From Lachnospiraceae bacterium (GTDB lineage Bacteria; Bacillota; Clostridia; Lachnospirales; Lachnospiraceae): DNA of 64,000 bases. The position numbers and the translations under genes are program-made. Positions within the stretch are counted from its first letter, which is position 1, and every line of letters starts with the position of its first letter. Positions 15,048 through 24,050 of the stretch are shown here, piece by piece. Where the stretch lies: assembly GCA_029063085.1 (NCBI GenBank), contig JAIDOW010000071.1, positions 1-64,000 of the forward strand, read 5' to 3'. The notes beneath the pieces were generated by a model. The model was not told the DNA's origin, ran no database searches, and saw nothing but the letters and a program-made list of their open reading frames with translations.

Positions 15048-15878
15048 CTATCTGCGGCGAATCATATTCTGTATGTGTATCGCAAGATAGGTCAGTTCCT
15101 CTTCACACACTTTATACTGCAAAGCGGCCTGTATGTAACTTCCGATTCGTAATGCACAACGGTAGCTGTCCGGAAAATTCTTCTTCACCATATTATTAAA
15201 TTCAAAATAATCCGATTCATACATATCATTCCGAAAAATCCTTTCTAGAAAAAATTTCAGATGTGTAATAAATCTTTCATAGTATAAATCATTTTGGTTC
15301 ATCTCAATACCTAATGTGTAACTTACAATATTGAGAATATCCTTGATAATATTGGGAACTTTTGAAGTCTGCTTCATATCTGCATCCATTTCGGCATTCA
15401 CGATATGCAATGCAAAAAAACCTGCTTCATCCTCAGGCAGTTCCACGCCAAGTTCCTTTCGAATAATATCTACTGCGTCCATTCCTATCCGGTATTCCTG
15501 ATGGTAAAAACGTTTAATCTCCCATAACAATGCATTTTCTACTATAATATTCTGCTTTGCTCTGGTAATTGCATAATTTAAATGATCTGTAAGCGTAATA
15601 TAAATATTTTTATTTAATTCTTTATCAAGACACTTTTTTGCATTCGATATAATCTTACTAGCCACACGAATATATTCATACGGCATATTCCGTATAATCT
15701 CTTCAAATTCACTGGCACTGCCATCATTTAAAAGAAATACCTTCTCCACCAGCTCCTGTTTTACAGAATCACCGTTTTTTTTCTGAAAACCGATTCCTTT
15801 TCCCACAACAACAATTTCTTTTCCATTATCGTTATACGCACTCACCACATTGTTATTGATTACCTTTAGAATCTTCAC
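15048..15878 (-). CDS. bglG: BglG/LicT-family transcription antiterminator
   Basis: This 276-residue protein has the RNA-binding CAT domain (1-60: MKILKVINNNVVSAYNDNGK) and two PTS-regulation domains. The four regulatory histidines are present at H99 (LTDHLNYA), H158 (FALHIVNAEMD), H206 (FITHLKFF) and H268 (LAIHIQNMI), each one residue from the LicT positions. PTS-dependent phosphorylation of these sets dimer activity. It controls bglP and bglA through the RAT at 14909-14991 and probably itself through the RAT at 16080-16107. It is the first gene of the operon. Confidence 0.96.
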   Translation of the reverse strand: MKILKVINNNVVSAYNDNGKEIVVVGKGIGFQKKNGDSVKQELVEKVFLLNDGSASEFEEIIRNMPYEYIRVASKIISNAKKCLDKELNKNIYITLTDHLNYAITRAKQNIIVENALLWEIKRFYHQEYRIGMDAVDIIRKELGVELPEDEAGFFALHIVNAEMDADMKQTSKVPNIIKDILNIVSYTLGIEMNQNDLYYERFITHLKFFLERIFRNDMYESDYFEFNNMVKKNFPDSYRCALRIGSYIQAALQYKVCEEELTYLAIHIQNMIRRR

Positions 15879-15931
15879 AACAATCTAAATCCTCTCTTAA
15901 AGTAAAGTCCAATTTCCTGCCGCGGGCATTT

Positions 15932-16001
15932 GACCCTCGCAGTAGTCGCCAAATATTCATGCAAGCCCATCTACCCTGGCTTTGCTCGCAGAAATAAAAA
16001 A
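15932..16001. repeat. Interspersed repeat copy 2
   Basis: The segment aligns with 784-857 (shared GACYCTCGCA, CAAAT, CATRCAAGC, GCRGAAAT, A-run) and with 38063-38118 (shared AGTYGCCAAATA, TGCAARC, CCTGG). It lies in the bglG leader between the upstream terminator and the coding region. Confidence 0.6.
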
Positions 16002-16107
16002 ACTGCATCGCACTCACTTTCCAATCATGAAATCAATATAATTCATAAGAACCATCTATCATCACTTTGAGTACAATCCAGTCTTGCCTATAATATAGTA
16101 ACAATCC
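15994..16107 (-). promoter_or_regulatory. Second RAT and terminator in the bglG leader
   Basis: On the minus strand 16080-16107 reads GGATTGTTACTATATTATAG and then GCAAGACT, a good RAT match. Its 3' end overlaps the 5' arm of a terminator: 16069-16082 pairs with 16001-16014 over 14 positions with one mismatch and two G-U pairs, followed by TTTTTTT. BglG would thus antiterminate its own transcript. The terminator loop is long (54 bases), which is the weaker part of the call. Confidence 0.75.
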
Positions 16108-16137
16108 AGCTTGTTGTATCATTCATTTGATATACAT

Positions 16138-16166
16138 ATTGTACTATTAATATACTGCCAAGTCAA
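16138..16166 (-). promoter_or_regulatory. Promoter of the bglG operon
   Basis: TTGACT (16161-16166), a 17-base spacer and TACAAT (16138-16143) lie on the minus strand about 30 bases before the RAT at 16080-16107, as expected for an antitermination leader. Confidence 0.75.
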
Positions 16167-16348
16167 CCCTTTTATCGGCATTTTATTACATTTTTTGCTG
16201 TACAATTCCTATATTCTATCATTTTTGCACATATTCCATTTTCCCCCAAAAAAACTGAGACTGCTGCATATAAATTTTTCTCTTTTGTCATACAACTTTA
16301 ACAAAGAATAAAACTTAAATACAACAGCCCCAGTACCAACTATGCTCC

Positions 16349-16882
16349 TCATACATTCACAAATTTATCTTTATAATTATCAATACATTGTTCAATAATG
16401 CGGATTGCTTCCGTTGCACCATCAAATTCATCCACAACAGTCTCTTTATCTTCTAATGCCTTATACACACTAAAGAAATGTTTAATCTCTTCAAATATAT
16501 GCTTCGGAAGTTCTGTAACATCTGTATAACAATTATAGGTAGGATCATTATAGGGTATTGCAATGATCTTTTCATCACCCATCCCGTTATCCAGCATTTT
16601 CATGACTCCAATGGGATAACATCGCACCAGTGTCAGCGGTTCAATATCCTCTGAACATAATACCAGTACATCCAGCGGGTCTTTATCATCTCCATAAGTT
16701 CTCGGAATAAAGCCATAATTAGCCGGATAATGAGTCGAAGTATACAAAATGCGATCCAATATCAGCATTCCGGTCTTCTTATCTAATTCATACTTCTTCT
16801 TGCTTCCCTTGCTAATCTCAATGACAGCAATAAAATCTGTTGGAAATATTCTTTCTTCATCAATATCATGCCAAATATTCAT
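16349..16882 (-). CDS. ppa: Inorganic pyrophosphatase, family I
   Basis: This 177-residue soluble enzyme hydrolyses pyrophosphate and pulls biosynthetic reactions forward. The conserved lysine-tyrosine segment KKKYELDKKTG, the YPANYGFIPRTYG segment and the metal motif DDKDPLDVLVL are all present, so it is a family I enzyme and not a DHH-type family II enzyme. An AAAGGAG site precedes the ATG. A promoter, TTGTGA with a 17-base spacer and TATAAT, lies at 16963-16991. It appears monocistronic. Confidence 0.95.
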   Translation of the reverse strand: MNIWHDIDEERIFPTDFIAVIEISKGSKKKYELDKKTGMLILDRILYTSTHYPANYGFIPRTYGDDKDPLDVLVLCSEDIEPLTLVRCYPIGVMKMLDNGMGDEKIIAIPYNDPTYNCYTDVTELPKHIFEEIKHFFSVYKALEDKETVVDEFDGATEAIRIIEQCIDNYKDKFVNV

Positions 16883-16962
16883 ATCCTGGTCTCCTTTCCG
16901 TTTACAGCTTTTTATATAAAATCATACCGGAATCCTTTGTGTCCAAAGCCAGATTCCTTATT

Positions 16963-16991
16963 ATTATACTATAGCCGCCTGCTTATCACAA
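16963..16991 (-). promoter_or_regulatory. Promoter of ppa
   Basis: TTGTGA (16986-16991), a 17-base spacer and TATAAT (16963-16968) on the minus strand, about 80 bases before the ppa start. Confidence 0.65.
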
Positions 16992-17020
16992 GCAAAAAGA
17001 CCGGGCTTTTACCGCATTTT

Positions 17021-18025
17021 CTATTCTTTTGTAATAACTACCTTGTCGTCCACAACCTGTACCTTCACTTTATTGCTGTCGATTCCTGCCGCTGCCAGTA
17101 TTTCTTCATTTAACTGAAGTCTTCTTGCCTTGTCCAGTACAGAGTATTCTTCATGGGATTCATTCGCATTTACAGATTCTCCATCTAACAGATTAATCGC
17201 ACGCTGATACTCCTCTTTCATAATCTTTTCCGTACTGATCTTACCGTCCGATATCATGACAACCCTGCCCACTTTATTTGCCAGACTTACATCATGGGTT
17301 ACAATAATAATGGTAATTCCCAATTCTTTGTTGAGCGTACGGAATAAATCCTGAATTCTATTTGAGGTTTTACTGTCCACTGCACCTGTAGGTTCATCTG
17401 CCAGCAGAATAACAGGTTCATTTGCCAGTGCAACCGCAATGGCAACTCGCTGCTGCTCACCGCCGGACATCTGTCCCGGATAAGAATCTTTTTTATGAAG
17501 CATTCCCACTTTTTCCAGTAATTCCATTGCTTTCTCCCTCATTTCCCCGGGAGTCTTTCCTGTAAAATACATGGGAACCTCTATATTCTCAATTGCAGTC
17601 ATATAAGGCACCAGATTCCTGGAACTCTTCTGCCATACGAATCCAACTGTCCGGTTCCTGTATTCCACCATCTCACTGTCAGTCAATGAAAATAAATCCT
17701 TTCCGTCTATATAAAGCTTTCCCGCAGAAGGACGTTCTAATCCACCTATCATATTCATCAGCGTAGATTTACCACTTCCGCTTTTTCCGATCACTGCCAT
17801 CAGCTCACCCTTTTTAATTTCCAGATCCAGTCCCTGCAATGCCATTACCTCTACATCTTCGGACTTATAAATTTTCACCAGACTATCACACCGGATCAAC
17901 AGTTCCGGATCCCACACCTCCTCATCTTCTTCCCATTCTTCGTCATTTTCAGGAAGACCCGTTTCTTCCTCCTCTTCCGTTATATCTTTCCAATCTTCCG
18001 TTTCGTCAAATACTTCCCGTTTCAT
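17021..18025 (-). CDS. ABC transporter ATP-binding protein with acidic N-terminus
   Basis: This 334-residue MacB/LolD-type ATPase has Walker A GKSGSGKST, signature MSGGEQQRVAIA and Walker B VILLADEPTG. It carries a roughly 45-residue acidic N-terminal extension (runs of E and D with DEEWEEDEEVWDPE) and a C-terminal tail of about 75 residues ending VVDDKVVITKE, both unusual for the family. The start chosen is the ATG at 18025, overlapping the end of the upstream ATPase gene by 20 bases; a start a few codons upstream is also possible. It is the last gene of the exporter operon and presumably pairs with the other ATPase on the 940-residue permease. Confidence 0.9.
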   Translation of the reverse strand: MKREVFDETEDWKDITEEEEETGLPENDEEWEEDEEVWDPELLIRCDSLVKIYKSEDVEVMALQGLDLEIKKGELMAVIGKSGSGKSTLMNMIGGLERPSAGKLYIDGKDLFSLTDSEMVEYRNRTVGFVWQKSSRNLVPYMTAIENIEVPMYFTGKTPGEMREKAMELLEKVGMLHKKDSYPGQMSGGEQQRVAIAVALANEPVILLADEPTGAVDSKTSNRIQDLFRTLNKELGITIIIVTHDVSLANKVGRVVMISDGKISTEKIMKEEYQRAINLLDGESVNANESHEEYSVLDKARRLQLNEEILAAAGIDSNKVKVQVVDDKVVITKE

Positions 18026-18707
18026 ATTCTTCTCGTCCAACAATCTCACCATCCTCCAGCTCATAGACCACATCTCCCAGTTCCATCAGACCGGGGTCGT
18101 GGGTCGTCATAACAATCGTGATGCCTTCCTGTTCAATCAAATCCTTAAACAGCTTGACCACTGCCAGCCCGGAAGCCGTATCCAGTGCTCCGGTAGGCTC
18201 GTCTGCAAATATAATTCCCGGTTTATGTGCCACTGCTCTGGCAATAGCAACTCTCTGCTGCTCTCCACCGGACATCTGCATGGGCATATGATTCATTCTT
18301 CCTCCGAGCCCTACCATTTTTAACACCTGTTTAATCCGGGAGTCTCTTTTTCCGTCATATTCTGCCAGCCTTAATCCGTAATCCACGTTCTCATAGGCAT
18401 TCATAATGGGAATTAACGCTACCGATTGAAATACAAAACCGACTTCATATCTTCTAAGCTTCTCCCGCTCTTCCACGCTCATACTCCCAAGTTCTCTGTC
18501 TTCAAATAATACCTCACCTTCCGTTGCCTCGTCCAGTGCACTCAAAATATTTAACAGCGTAGTTTTTCCGGAACCGGAACGCCCTTTCAGGATGGTAAGC
18601 TTTCCCTTCGGAATATCCATATCAATACCTTTTAATGCATAAAAGGTATTCCCATCCGCCACCGGAAACGCACGCACTATATTAGTCGTCCTAATTGCAT
18701 ATTCCAT
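18006..18707 (-). CDS. ABC transporter ATP-binding protein (MacB/LolD type)
   Basis: This 233-residue ATPase has Walker A GRSGSGKTT, signature MSGGEQQRVAIARA and Walker B GIIFADEPTGALD, the standard length for the ATPase of an FtsX-type exporter. It starts four bases after the permease stop codon and overlaps the next ATPase gene by 20 bases, indicating tight translational coupling. Two different ATPases for one permease suggest a heterodimeric motor. Confidence 0.94.
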   Translation of the reverse strand: MEYAIRTTNIVRAFPVADGNTFYALKGIDMDIPKGKLTILKGRSGSGKTTLLNILSALDEATEGEVLFEDRELGSMSVEEREKLRRYEVGFVFQSVALIPIMNAYENVDYGLRLAEYDGKRDSRIKQVLKMVGLGGRMNHMPMQMSGGEQQRVAIARAVAHKPGIIFADEPTGALDTASGLAVVKLFKDLIEQEGITIVMTTHDPGLMELGDVVYELEDGEIVGREEYETGSI

Positions 18708-18711
18708 ATCT

Positions 18712-21534
18712 CTAATCCTCTCCCATCTTAATTGCCTGTGTAATACTTGAATTCTTTACAATATAGCGAAGCACCATCAGACAGATTACTATCATCAGCA
18801 AAACGATCAATCCAAGCCTGCACATGTCAATCACATCAATATGCAGCCTAAGTCCTATATTGTGTGCCCTTGGCAGATATACAACAGCAACAATCTTTAC
18901 AAATAACAAGGTTGTAGCAAAACCGGCGATTCCACCCATAACTCCTGCAAGAAGGGAAGAAAAAATCTGTTCATTGACCAGCATTTTATTCACTTCTTTC
19001 ATGCTCATACCCATTGCTCTGTAAATACCGAAAAGCAATTCTCGTTGCTTGATAGACGTAACCCAGTAAATCAGAAAACCAATGGTACAAAGAATGATAC
19101 TTATGATAAAGCTTAAGGTAAACAACCCATTTGTAATCTGAATCATTGCGGAATCCAGGATTTCACTTATCTCTTCATCCGCTCCTTTTACAAAATCTGT
19201 CTCGATTTCATTCTCTTTCAGGTATGTCCTCACATCCGGCACAAAGGCATCGTCCTTCAAATCCATCCAGATTTCATAGGGCATCATCCCAAAGACACTT
19301 AACTCATATGCATAATTAACAACGATCATATACCTCTGCTGCTCTTCCCATTCTCCTTTTTCATTATATCCATAGCCGTATTGTTCATATCCCGGCCACG
19401 CATCAAAAATACCACATACTATTCCGTTACAGCTTGCAATTTCTTCATCCTGATTATAGATAACTGGCTGAAATCTTGCATATTGGATACTGTCACCTAC
19501 TTTAATATTAAACTCTTCTGCCAGATTTCTGGAAATCAGTACACCGGATGCATTCTTCGCCAGTGTATTCAGATAATGATACCAATGTTCTTTGTTCAGC
19601 CCGTCTTCCAGTTTTGCAGTTTCACCAAACTCCTTGGTATGAATTGCCATCATACTGCACCCCTGAATAGATTTGTTTGAGCTGGAAACTTTCACATTAT
19701 CATCCCGTACCACTCTTGTCATATTACCGCATATGTCTTCCTTCAATGCACTATACCGCTGATAATCCGGTTCATTATAAATCCAGTCCGGCTGTCCCGA
19801 TGATTGAACAAACACCTCCATATCCCAATGCTCCTGCACTACTGCATCTGCACCTACATTGTATCTGGTGCGCAGGTTATTATTGGTATTGATGGTGCCT
19901 GCCATATTAGAGTTAAAAATACCCATCGCAATGGTAAGCACAAGAAATACAGAAATAAAATTCTGTTTCCCTCTTGTACGCATGATCTGCAAAAAAGACG
20001 CATACATATGGGGTTTCCATTTTTCCTTTCCAATAAAATAGACAAGACGGACCAGATACTTGATCAGCCGGAGTCCTACCAAACCACATGCCAGCAGAAA
20101 AAACGATACATTTAAAAATACCATCGGATCCAGTTTTTCCCCTGTCATCACATCCCATGCCAGAAGTTCTTTCTGCTTACCATAATTGTAAAGAAGATAT
20201 GATGAAAACAAGAACAAGATAACATCCAGAAAATATTTTTCTATAAAATTAACAGAATGTAAATCCGCCTTCTTACTCTTTTGCTCTACTATGGAATATC
20301 TGGAATATCCAATTACCGGCAATGTCATAAAAGCCACCGTAATCAGCGATGCTGCCAAAGCATATACGATCATCCCTGCCGTGGGTTTATATATCGCTGT
20401 GGACTTTAGGGAAAACTGTAAAAAGGCATTGGTTGATGCTGCCATTTTACAAAGAAGATATCCAAGCGGAAGTCCTATGATCACTCCCATCCCCGCCAGA
20501 ATCCCCGACTGGCATAAATACATGAATACTATCTGTTTTTTTGAAAATCCCCGGCTTTTCAACATGGAAATTTCTCCGGTCTCCATAGTGAGAATCTGTC
20601 CGGAAACCATATATACGAAAGCCAAAAGCAACACAAAAATCGGTAATTCCAGCACCCAGAATATCGTATCAATAAATCTTTTATCTGCCCTGTATTCCTC
20701 CAGCAGTTCCGTAAAATTATCTGTAAAGTTTTCATCCAGCTTGTGAAACTGCTGAAGATAATCCTGTAAATCCATAATATTTCTGCTGTTTATCTCAGAG
20801 TAGTCCAGCATCATATAATAATCAAAATAAACAGTGTCAAAAGAAAATCTGGAAAGAATATCCTCCATATCACCTTCACTGACATAAACCTGCTTATTTA
20901 ATTCACTTGTCTCTACATGCCAGAAGATATCCGTATTGCTTTTCTCATCAAAGATTCCTATAATCTGCATCGTCAGTACATTACCGTCTTTATCTTTGAT
21001 ATCTTCAAACCGGATCTGTTCCCCTACAACAAAATTACAGTTATCCATTACCTTTTCTGTTATGATACATGGATATATATTATCATCCTTTTTTTCCTCT
21101 CCATATAAATTCCCCTTTACCACTGTAATATGCTTTTCCAAATCCGGTATATAAGCAATATTCGACCAGTTGTTTTTCCCATCATACTGCTGTGTAACCC
21201 TGTTACCCTCCACATACATGCAGGTCTCAATTTCCCTTGCAGAAATTTTCATATATTTCTGCCAGCTTTCCCCATAACTGTCTATTTTTCCAGTAATCGC
21301 CTCTACAGTAGGAAAACTTTGGGTTTTACAGGAACCGCTTCTCCCGATTACGGAAGGATATTCATTATTTTCTTCTATATAGTCCGTAAATTTACTCTGG
21401 ATCAGCCTGTTCAAAGACCCTTTTTTAAACATTGGTGTACACGCCGCAATGGAGATAAACAGGGTGATTCCCAACAAAAGACAGCCATTTAAAAGCTTTC
21501 TATTCTGCAATTTTCTTCTAATTAACGTAAACAT
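18712..21534 (-). CDS. FtsX-type ABC transporter permease, 940 residues
   Basis: The protein has an N-terminal membrane anchor (about 15-35), a large external domain (about 40-280), a first FtsX membrane block (about 285-480, including an LKSRGFSKKQIVFMY coupling segment), a second external domain (about 530-790) and a C-terminal FtsX block (about 790-930, with YRAMGMSMKEVNKMLVNEQ). Two FtsX blocks in one chain make it a complete eight-to-ten-segment permease. An AGGAGG site precedes the ATG. With the two ATPases and two lipoprotein adaptors it forms a MacAB-like exporter or a mechanotransmission complex. Substrate unknown. Confidence 0.92.
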   Translation of the reverse strand: MFTLIRRKLQNRKLLNGCLLLGITLFISIAACTPMFKKGSLNRLIQSKFTDYIEENNEYPSVIGRSGSCKTQSFPTVEAITGKIDSYGESWQKYMKISAREIETCMYVEGNRVTQQYDGKNNWSNIAYIPDLEKHITVVKGNLYGEEKKDDNIYPCIITEKVMDNCNFVVGEQIRFEDIKDKDGNVLTMQIIGIFDEKSNTDIFWHVETSELNKQVYVSEGDMEDILSRFSFDTVYFDYYMMLDYSEINSRNIMDLQDYLQQFHKLDENFTDNFTELLEEYRADKRFIDTIFWVLELPIFVLLLAFVYMVSGQILTMETGEISMLKSRGFSKKQIVFMYLCQSGILAGMGVIIGLPLGYLLCKMAASTNAFLQFSLKSTAIYKPTAGMIVYALAASLITVAFMTLPVIGYSRYSIVEQKSKKADLHSVNFIEKYFLDVILFLFSSYLLYNYGKQKELLAWDVMTGEKLDPMVFLNVSFFLLACGLVGLRLIKYLVRLVYFIGKEKWKPHMYASFLQIMRTRGKQNFISVFLVLTIAMGIFNSNMAGTINTNNNLRTRYNVGADAVVQEHWDMEVFVQSSGQPDWIYNEPDYQRYSALKEDICGNMTRVVRDDNVKVSSSNKSIQGCSMMAIHTKEFGETAKLEDGLNKEHWYHYLNTLAKNASGVLISRNLAEEFNIKVGDSIQYARFQPVIYNQDEEIASCNGIVCGIFDAWPGYEQYGYGYNEKGEWEEQQRYMIVVNYAYELSVFGMMPYEIWMDLKDDAFVPDVRTYLKENEIETDFVKGADEEISEILDSAMIQITNGLFTLSFIISIILCTIGFLIYWVTSIKQRELLFGIYRAMGMSMKEVNKMLVNEQIFSSLLAGVMGGIAGFATTLLFVKIVAVVYLPRAHNIGLRLHIDVIDMCRLGLIVLLMIVICLMVLRYIVKNSSITQAIKMGED

Positions 21535-21542
21535 ACTGCCTC

Positions 21543-24050
21543 CTATTCCTCCTTCACCTTCTGTTTTGCCAAAACATCTCCTTCTTTCACCCCGTCCAAC
21601 ACACAGACATTTGCAATGGTCATAAGCACTTCATCTGTTTTTATATACTGTTTTACCAAAACACCGTCCACTACTTTCCACACATAATAGTATGTAGTAT
21701 CGATATCTTTTTTATTGACCTCTGAATTTACCATATCCACAGAAAGAACAACTGCATTTTGTATTCTTGCATTAGTATAAGATAAATTACACCCCTCCTG
21801 ATTATCATAGAATTCCTGGTCATCTATTACGATATATGCCTTATTTCTTCCTTCCTCTGAAAGGCTGTTTGTCACATACACTTTCTCGCCCACCTCAGAA
21901 AGATAGAATTTTTCCATCATGGCCGAATTGCCTCTTACCATTCCCATATAACTCTTTTGGGCATCCGATTTGTAAGTAAATTCAACCTCATTACCGACTC
22001 CGATAATATCTTTCCCTGTATCAATTACCAGCTTCAGGCTCTTCTCATCACAAATCTGGAACAGATTGGAGTCCTCTTCCGGATGAATCTGTTTTCCTTC
22101 ATAGATATTCATATTTCCGATTACACCACTATGCTTTGCATAAATATTAATTTTTCCACCGCCGTCATTTCCTTCTGCAACCTTCTCATATTCTTTTTGC
22201 AAAAGCGACCGGTCATATTGATACTGTGCTTCCAGAATACCTCTTTCATAAACCAGTATATTTTTCTGGCATTCCATCTGTTCTGCCTCATATGCATACG
22301 GTTCCTCGGTATCCGGCTGTTCCGGTTTATCTTCATCAGGTTTTTCCTCTGTTGTTCCTCCCTGTTCTTTGGGTATCACGGTTTCCGTCGTTCCGGTTTG
22401 TTCTTCCACTTCTTTTGCTGGTTCTTCTATGACCTTCGCCGGTTCTTCCGGTATCTGTTCCCCTGATATCTCTGTCTGTTCTTCCGGCAATTGTGTTCCT
22501 TTTTCCGTTATCTCGGTCCTTTCCTTTACAGTCAGCTCTCCTTCATCTGCCTTTTCCATTCCTTCATTTTCTGTCTCTTTTGATTTTAGCTTCTTATTCT
22601 TTTGCTTTTCTTCCTGCTTTATTTGCTTTTCCAGACTTTTTATCTGCTTCTCATACTCTTCCCGGTTCTTATCATAATCCATTTTCAAGCTTCCCAGTGC
22701 ATTTTCCGCCTCTTTTATCTTGGCACTGCCGGCTCCCGTGTCAAGCACACAGACCAGGTCTCCTTTTTGCACTGCTTCACCGCTTTTCAAATTCACACTT
22801 TCCACTAGTGCACTGATATCCTGCGTATATGCGTAAACTTTTGTATAGGTATACTGATAATTCAATTCTCTGTCATTTTTTTTAGGACTATATTCTTCTG
22901 TCTTTACCGTATACTCCTCATACTCCTCTGGAATAGCAGAATTAGAAGAGTAAAATACCCATTCCCCTTCTTCCAGTCCACTGATCACCTCCGCATCCGT
23001 CATATTCGTCTGTCCGATTTCCACATCACGTCTTTCCTTATCCTCTCCGCTTTTTACATAGACAAAACTCTGATCTCCATCATGATACAGCGAATCAGTA
23101 CCTATCTTTAAAACTTCCTTATCTGCACCGGAAGCAAAATATACGGGAATCTTATCCCCGGAATGAATTTTATCAGTGTTTCCTTTTATCTCAAGACGGA
23201 TTTTCGGATAGCAGGCCGCACTTTGAATCGCAATCAGTTCTTTGTTAGTATAAGCATAGGGTTCTACCGCATATTCCTTCCCATCGATTACCGTATAAAT
23301 CTCATCATAAGTCTTCATCCATGTATCATAAAAGGGGGTAGACATATCTTCCTCGAGTTCAATATGTAACGAATCATAGTCCGATATGATCACTATATTT
23401 TCCATACTCCCTACGCTGCTTGTTTCCGACAAATTTTTTATATAGCTTACATATCCTGAATGCCTTGCCGTTATCGTCCCGTCTTCAATATATTCGTTTA
23501 ACTCCTCAATTTCCTCATTTAACATCTTAACCTGATGTTCGAAGAGCAGCTGGTTATAACGTCTGTTCTCTTTTATTACATTAATCTGTGTATCACATTC
23601 TTTTTCTCCTTTTGTATCTCCTGCCTCCTGACATGCCTTTTTCTTAAATTCCTGCTCCTCCAATTCCTCCTGGCAGATTTTATCCCTGTATTCTTTCACA
23701 CTTTTCTTCAATGTAATCTCTGCTTTTTTATTATCAATCTCCGATTGAAATTCCTCTATATCCACTACTGCTAATACCGTTCCTGCCTCCACATGATCCC
23801 CGATGTCCACTTTGATTTCCGATATCTGTGTTGGTGTTTTTGTAAAATGACAATATTCCTCCGGTACAACATTTGCTATTTTAATCTGAAGCCTGCCTAC
23901 TCTTCCGTATTCCACGGGACGATATGACTGGTTATTGACTACAGGTATTATCAGCTCCGGAATCTCGTCTTTCCTCCCCGTACATCCTGTCAGCAAAAGT
24001 ATAAATACCAGAAACCATGCTGTGTATTTTTTTCTTTTCCTTTCACTCAA
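21543..24050 (-). CDS. Lipoprotein with two fused HlyD-type adaptor modules
   Basis: This 835-residue exported lipoprotein has lipobox LLTGC with C23. The first half carries a lipoyl-like half (HVEAGTVLAVVDIEEF), a coiled-coil hairpin and beta domains. From about residue 405 the pattern restarts with a second lipoyl-like half (SGEAVQKGDLVCVLD), another coiled coil, an E/T/P/K-rich low-complexity stretch of roughly 110 residues (about 500-610), then matching lipoyl (KHSGVIGNMNIYEGK) and beta domains. Normal adaptors are 350-450 residues, so this is a head-to-tail fusion of two. It should link the permease to the cell wall. It overlaps the preceding adaptor gene by four bases (ATGA). Confidence 0.88.
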   Translation of the reverse strand: MSERKRKKYTAWFLVFILLLTGCTGRKDEIPELIIPVVNNQSYRPVEYGRVGRLQIKIANVVPEEYCHFTKTPTQISEIKVDIGDHVEAGTVLAVVDIEEFQSEIDNKKAEITLKKSVKEYRDKICQEELEEQEFKKKACQEAGDTKGEKECDTQINVIKENRRYNQLLFEHQVKMLNEEIEELNEYIEDGTITARHSGYVSYIKNLSETSSVGSMENIVIISDYDSLHIELEEDMSTPFYDTWMKTYDEIYTVIDGKEYAVEPYAYTNKELIAIQSAACYPKIRLEIKGNTDKIHSGDKIPVYFASGADKEVLKIGTDSLYHDGDQSFVYVKSGEDKERRDVEIGQTNMTDAEVISGLEEGEWVFYSSNSAIPEEYEEYTVKTEEYSPKKNDRELNYQYTYTKVYAYTQDISALVESVNLKSGEAVQKGDLVCVLDTGAGSAKIKEAENALGSLKMDYDKNREEYEKQIKSLEKQIKQEEKQKNKKLKSKETENEGMEKADEGELTVKERTEITEKGTQLPEEQTEISGEQIPEEPAKVIEEPAKEVEEQTGTTETVIPKEQGGTTEEKPDEDKPEQPDTEEPYAYEAEQMECQKNILVYERGILEAQYQYDRSLLQKEYEKVAEGNDGGGKINIYAKHSGVIGNMNIYEGKQIHPEEDSNLFQICDEKSLKLVIDTGKDIIGVGNEVEFTYKSDAQKSYMGMVRGNSAMMEKFYLSEVGEKVYVTNSLSEEGRNKAYIVIDDQEFYDNQEGCNLSYTNARIQNAVVLSVDMVNSEVNKKDIDTTYYYVWKVVDGVLVKQYIKTDEVLMTIANVCVLDGVKEGDVLAKQKVKEE

